The notes below the pieces were generated by a model that saw nothing but the letters and a program-made list of their open reading frames with translations, made no database searches and was not told where the DNA came from. A program made the translations under genes and the position numbers. From Pollutimonas harenae (GTDB lineage: Bacteria; Pseudomonadota; Gammaproteobacteria; Burkholderiales; Burkholderiaceae_B): DNA of 64,000 nt. This document shows positions 61,761 to 64,000 of the stretch, in pieces (the stretch's first letter is position 1; the number at the start of each line of letters is the position of its first letter). The stretch lies in the NCBI RefSeq assembly GCF_004153685.1, contig NZ_SDQD01000002.1, positions 620,001 to 684,000 of the forward strand, given 5' to 3'.

Positions 61761-64000
61761 CTAGAATCGCAAGGTCATTTCGAGCATGAAGCGCAGCTCA
61801 CGTTCACGCACGCCGTCATATGGCCGGCTGACACCCATAACCGTCGCGCCTATTTCAAATACATCGTCATGGCGGTATTTCATGCCGTAACTCGCCACGC
61901 CGATGGCGCCCGTGTCATAGTGTTGTTGTGCATAAAGGCCCGCACCAAGCATCAGGCTGTGCTCCAGGGTCGTGTCGTAGTGTCGATATAGCGTGTGTGT
62001 GAGCCTGAGGCTGGGCAGCAGTTCGAGGTCGGATTGGGGATTGAAGTAAGCGGCGCTCTCATGGGTATTGCGTGAAGCCGCAACACCTATGAGCAGGTCG
62101 GCCTTGAGGCTTGGCGAGGCATAAAGCCTCTCTCTGCCGCTGAGCACGGCGGTCAATCGATTGTTGCCATCGCTGAAATCCAGAGCGGACAGCGAAAGAC
62201 TCCAATCGCGATAGTCGCTTTGGCGCCAACGCACATAGGCGCCGGCCCCGTTGGCATAAACGCCGTTGCGTAATGCTCGCAAGGGAGTTTCGCTGGAACG
62301 CAGCGCTATCGAAGCACCAACCTGCCACTGGTCATTCAAGTCATAAGCAGCGCTGACGCGGGCACCCGGCTTCGTACCAAAACCATAGTTGTGGCTGGAT
62401 ATCTCCAGCTCACCCGTGAGATCACGGCCTCGCCATTCGATGCCGGCCAGCAGCCAACGGTGACTTCCGGATCCCTCTTCGAAATCCCCTGTGGCATAGC
62501 CTGCGCCGCCGAAGGCGCGCCAGTTATGATGGAGTGGCGCCGAATAGAGGACGGTTTCCATACTCAGGTCATTGCTGCCTGTGACTGGACTGTCGGAGGC
62601 TATTCCGCCATTGGCCTGGATGCGCAGTTCCGCCTTTTGGTGCAGCTTCCATTCTCGTTCCAGGTGCTGTGTCGAAGGTCTTTCCGGATAGCGGGCAAGC
62701 AAGTCATCGAGCAGTATCTCGGCCTGTTTCCATTCCCGAAGGTCCAGGGCCGTCATGCCTTGCATCGCCTCCATTTCGGGCGACCGTGGCTCCAGCGCTT
62801 CAGCAACCTTCAATTGCTTTTCCGCACGTCGTGGCCAGCCTCGACTGAGGTAAACATTGGCCAGAGCCGTGCGCAGGCCTACATTGATAGGGGCGTTGTC
62901 CACCAGCTCTTCGAGTCGCTCCTGAGCTGCCGGCGTGTTGTCTTCATAAAACAGGCCCAGTGCGCCGGTCTGTTCTGAATACATATGTAGGTCGTTGGGT
63001 ACTCTTTGTGGTACACCTTTGATGTGCCGCCAGGTGGGCTGCCCGGCCTGTGCCGTTTCCATGACACGTCCTGCTTCAGCAAACTCCTCATTCTCGATCA
63101 GCGAGTAATAAAGCCCGAACTGATTACTGAGTTTTTCTGCAGGATTACTGTGCTGGCTGGCCTTGGCCGAGACGACCTGTCTATATAGATTGCGTGCTTT
63201 TTCGGGTTGCCTCAAGGCGAGATAAGAGGCAGCCACATGCCTGAGTGCATAAGGCGGTATCTGAACACCCTGGGTGACGAGCGCTTCGTATGAGGCGACG
63301 GCATCCGCCGAGCGGCCGCGTACGGCAAGAGCTTGCAAGCGATCAATCTGCAAGCGCCGGACATCAGCCTTGGCTTCGTCTCCCAGCGCCTGCCATGCCG
63401 GAATCAACTTGTCATATTCGGTAATTGCTCGGTCAGCGAGGACATAGCGCTCACTCTCCTGGCGGACTGGAGTCTCTGCCAGTCGGGACAATTCCGCCAG
63501 ATAGTCGGCCTGCAATTTTCGCATTCTCGATGCGTCGACCAGATCTTGATGTTGCCGCGCTGTTTCCAGTGCAGCATGTGCAAGGCCTGCGTTCTCCAAT
63601 GAGTTCAGGTACTCCCGCGAAACATAGGCTTGCCTCGGCGCCAGGCTGTGCGCTTGACTGGTTTCAAAAAGTGCGGCGTAGGGTGACGAGGCGCTTTTGA
63701 GTGCATAGCTCAAGGCGAGTCGTGCATCGGCGTTTGCAGGCTGCTCCTCGACAAGTGCCTGTCCCTGTTGTACGGCACTGTCACGCTGCCCTGCATCAGC
63801 CAGCGTCTTGACTTCGCCAACCGCGAAGCGGACCTGCGAGGGATACAGCCTTCGACCATTGTGATAATGGGTTACGGCGGCATCCCAGCGCTGGGTATCG
63901 CGGTAGGCGCGAGCTACCGCTTCCAGTACGTTGGCGGGCGGACGATTGGGCTCCGGCTGCAACGCTTCGTAGGCAATGATGGCCTCATTGCTGCGGTTTG
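61761..64000 (-). CDS. pgaA: PNAG export outer-membrane porin PgaA (partial, N-terminus outside)
   Basis: The frame is open to the right edge (about 746 residues visible, reading NRSNEAIIAYEALQPEPNRPPANV... from the edge), so the signal peptide and start lie beyond 64000. The visible part is mostly TPR-like helical repeats (periplasmic) to about residue 445, then a beta-barrel of about 300 residues ending in an aromatic-terminated LEMTLRF. PgaA binds deacetylated PNAG and exports it. It is the first gene of pgaABCD. The call is firm from the domain order and operon. Confidence 0.93.
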   Translation of the reverse strand, partial: NRSNEAIIAYEALQPEPNRPPANVLEAVARAYRDTQRWDAAVTHYHNGRRLYPSQVRFAVGEVKTLADAGQRDSAVQQGQALVEEQPANADARLALSYALKSASSPYAALFETSQAHSLAPRQAYVSREYLNSLENAGLAHAALETARQHQDLVDASRMRKLQADYLAELSRLAETPVRQESERYVLADRAITEYDKLIPAWQALGDEAKADVRRLQIDRLQALAVRGRSADAVASYEALVTQGVQIPPYALRHVAASYLALRQPEKARNLYRQVVSAKASQHSNPAEKLSNQFGLYYSLIENEEFAEAGRVMETAQAGQPTWRHIKGVPQRVPNDLHMYSEQTGALGLFYEDNTPAAQERLEELVDNAPINVGLRTALANVYLSRGWPRRAEKQLKVAEALEPRSPEMEAMQGMTALDLREWKQAEILLDDLLARYPERPSTQHLEREWKLHQKAELRIQANGGIASDSPVTGSNDLSMETVLYSAPLHHNWRAFGGAGYATGDFEEGSGSHRWLLAGIEWRGRDLTGELEISSHNYGFGTKPGARVSAAYDLNDQWQVGASIALRSSETPLRALRNGVYANGAGAYVRWRQSDYRDWSLSLSALDFSDGNNRLTAVLSGRERLYASPSLKADLLIGVAASRNTHESAAYFNPQSDLELLPSLRLTHTLYRHYDTTLEHSLMLGAGLYAQQHYDTGAIGVASYGMKYRHDDVFEIGATVMGVSRPYDGVRERELRFMLEMTLRF

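Overview
The window reads as chromosomal DNA of a moderately GC-rich betaproteobacterium, most likely family Alcaligenaceae (Bordetella/Pusillimonas/Achromobacter-like). The grounds are gene order and protein type: leuC-leuD-leuB-asd-fimV-truA...trpF, thrS-infC, rpmI-rplT-pheS-pheT-ihfA-merR, gshB with a PTS EIIA/HPr/EI set, a Bug-type solute receptor, and adjacent curli and poly-N-acetylglucosamine loci. No insertion sequence, prophage or CRISPR array was seen. The genus is an inference from memory of the families, not a search result.

Layout. 0-8.9 kb (+): end of leuC, leuD, leuB (leucine), asd, fimV, truA, a two-gene TRAP transporter and trpF. 8.9-17.7 kb: an iron-acquisition block with a FhuF-type ferric-siderophore reductase and an S9A serine peptidase on +, then an MFS carrier and two TonB-dependent siderophore receptors on -, each receptor with a Fur-box-like site upstream. 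18.0-21.5 kb: tRNA-Val(GAC) on - and a large autotransporter with three near-identical 261-bp repeats. 21.6-24.3 kb: thrS and infC, preceded by what looks like a complete threonine attenuator (11-residue leader peptide with four Thr codons, antiterminator, terminator). 24.4-27.9 kb: gshB-EIIA-ptsH-ptsI. 27.9-29.8 kb (-): glnK-amtB with a sigma-54 promoter and an NtrC-type site. 30.1-32.6 kb: a small lipoprotein, ubiK and comM. 32.6-37.8 kb: rpmI-rplT-pheS-pheT-ihfA-merR with its own promoter. 37.9-41.5 kb: an AraC-type regulator, sdaA, and an ECF sigma/anti-sigma pair. 41.6-44.3 kb (-): Bug receptor plus two AtuA-type genes, with a divergent LysR regulator. 45.4-53.6 kb (+): an Atm1-type ABC exporter, an Rrf2 regulator and sufBCDSUT. 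53.6-57.7 kb (-): curli genes csgE-csgF-csgG-curlin-csgC-like and a LuxR-type regulator. 57.9-64.0 kb (-): pgaABCD, with pgaA running off the right edge.

How parts work together. The 9-17.7 kb block could take up a foreign siderophore (receptor), move it across the inner membrane by a single MFS carrier, and release iron with the FhuF-like reductase, with the peptidase perhaps acting on a peptide siderophore. No siderophore synthesis gene or siderophore ABC importer is present, so this is inference. The Atm1-type exporter, Rrf2 regulator and Suf genes form an iron-sulfur block. The right 10 kb is a biofilm-matrix region that puts amyloid fibre secretion and PNAG synthesis/export side by side on one strand.

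The observations most worth a second look are the thrS attenuator with all four Thr codons, the non-ATG (ATC) start of infC, the reductase/peptidase/MFS/receptor block, the tandem-repeat autotransporter, and the single-curlin locus with a signal-less CsgC-like protein and a degenerate-receiver regulator.
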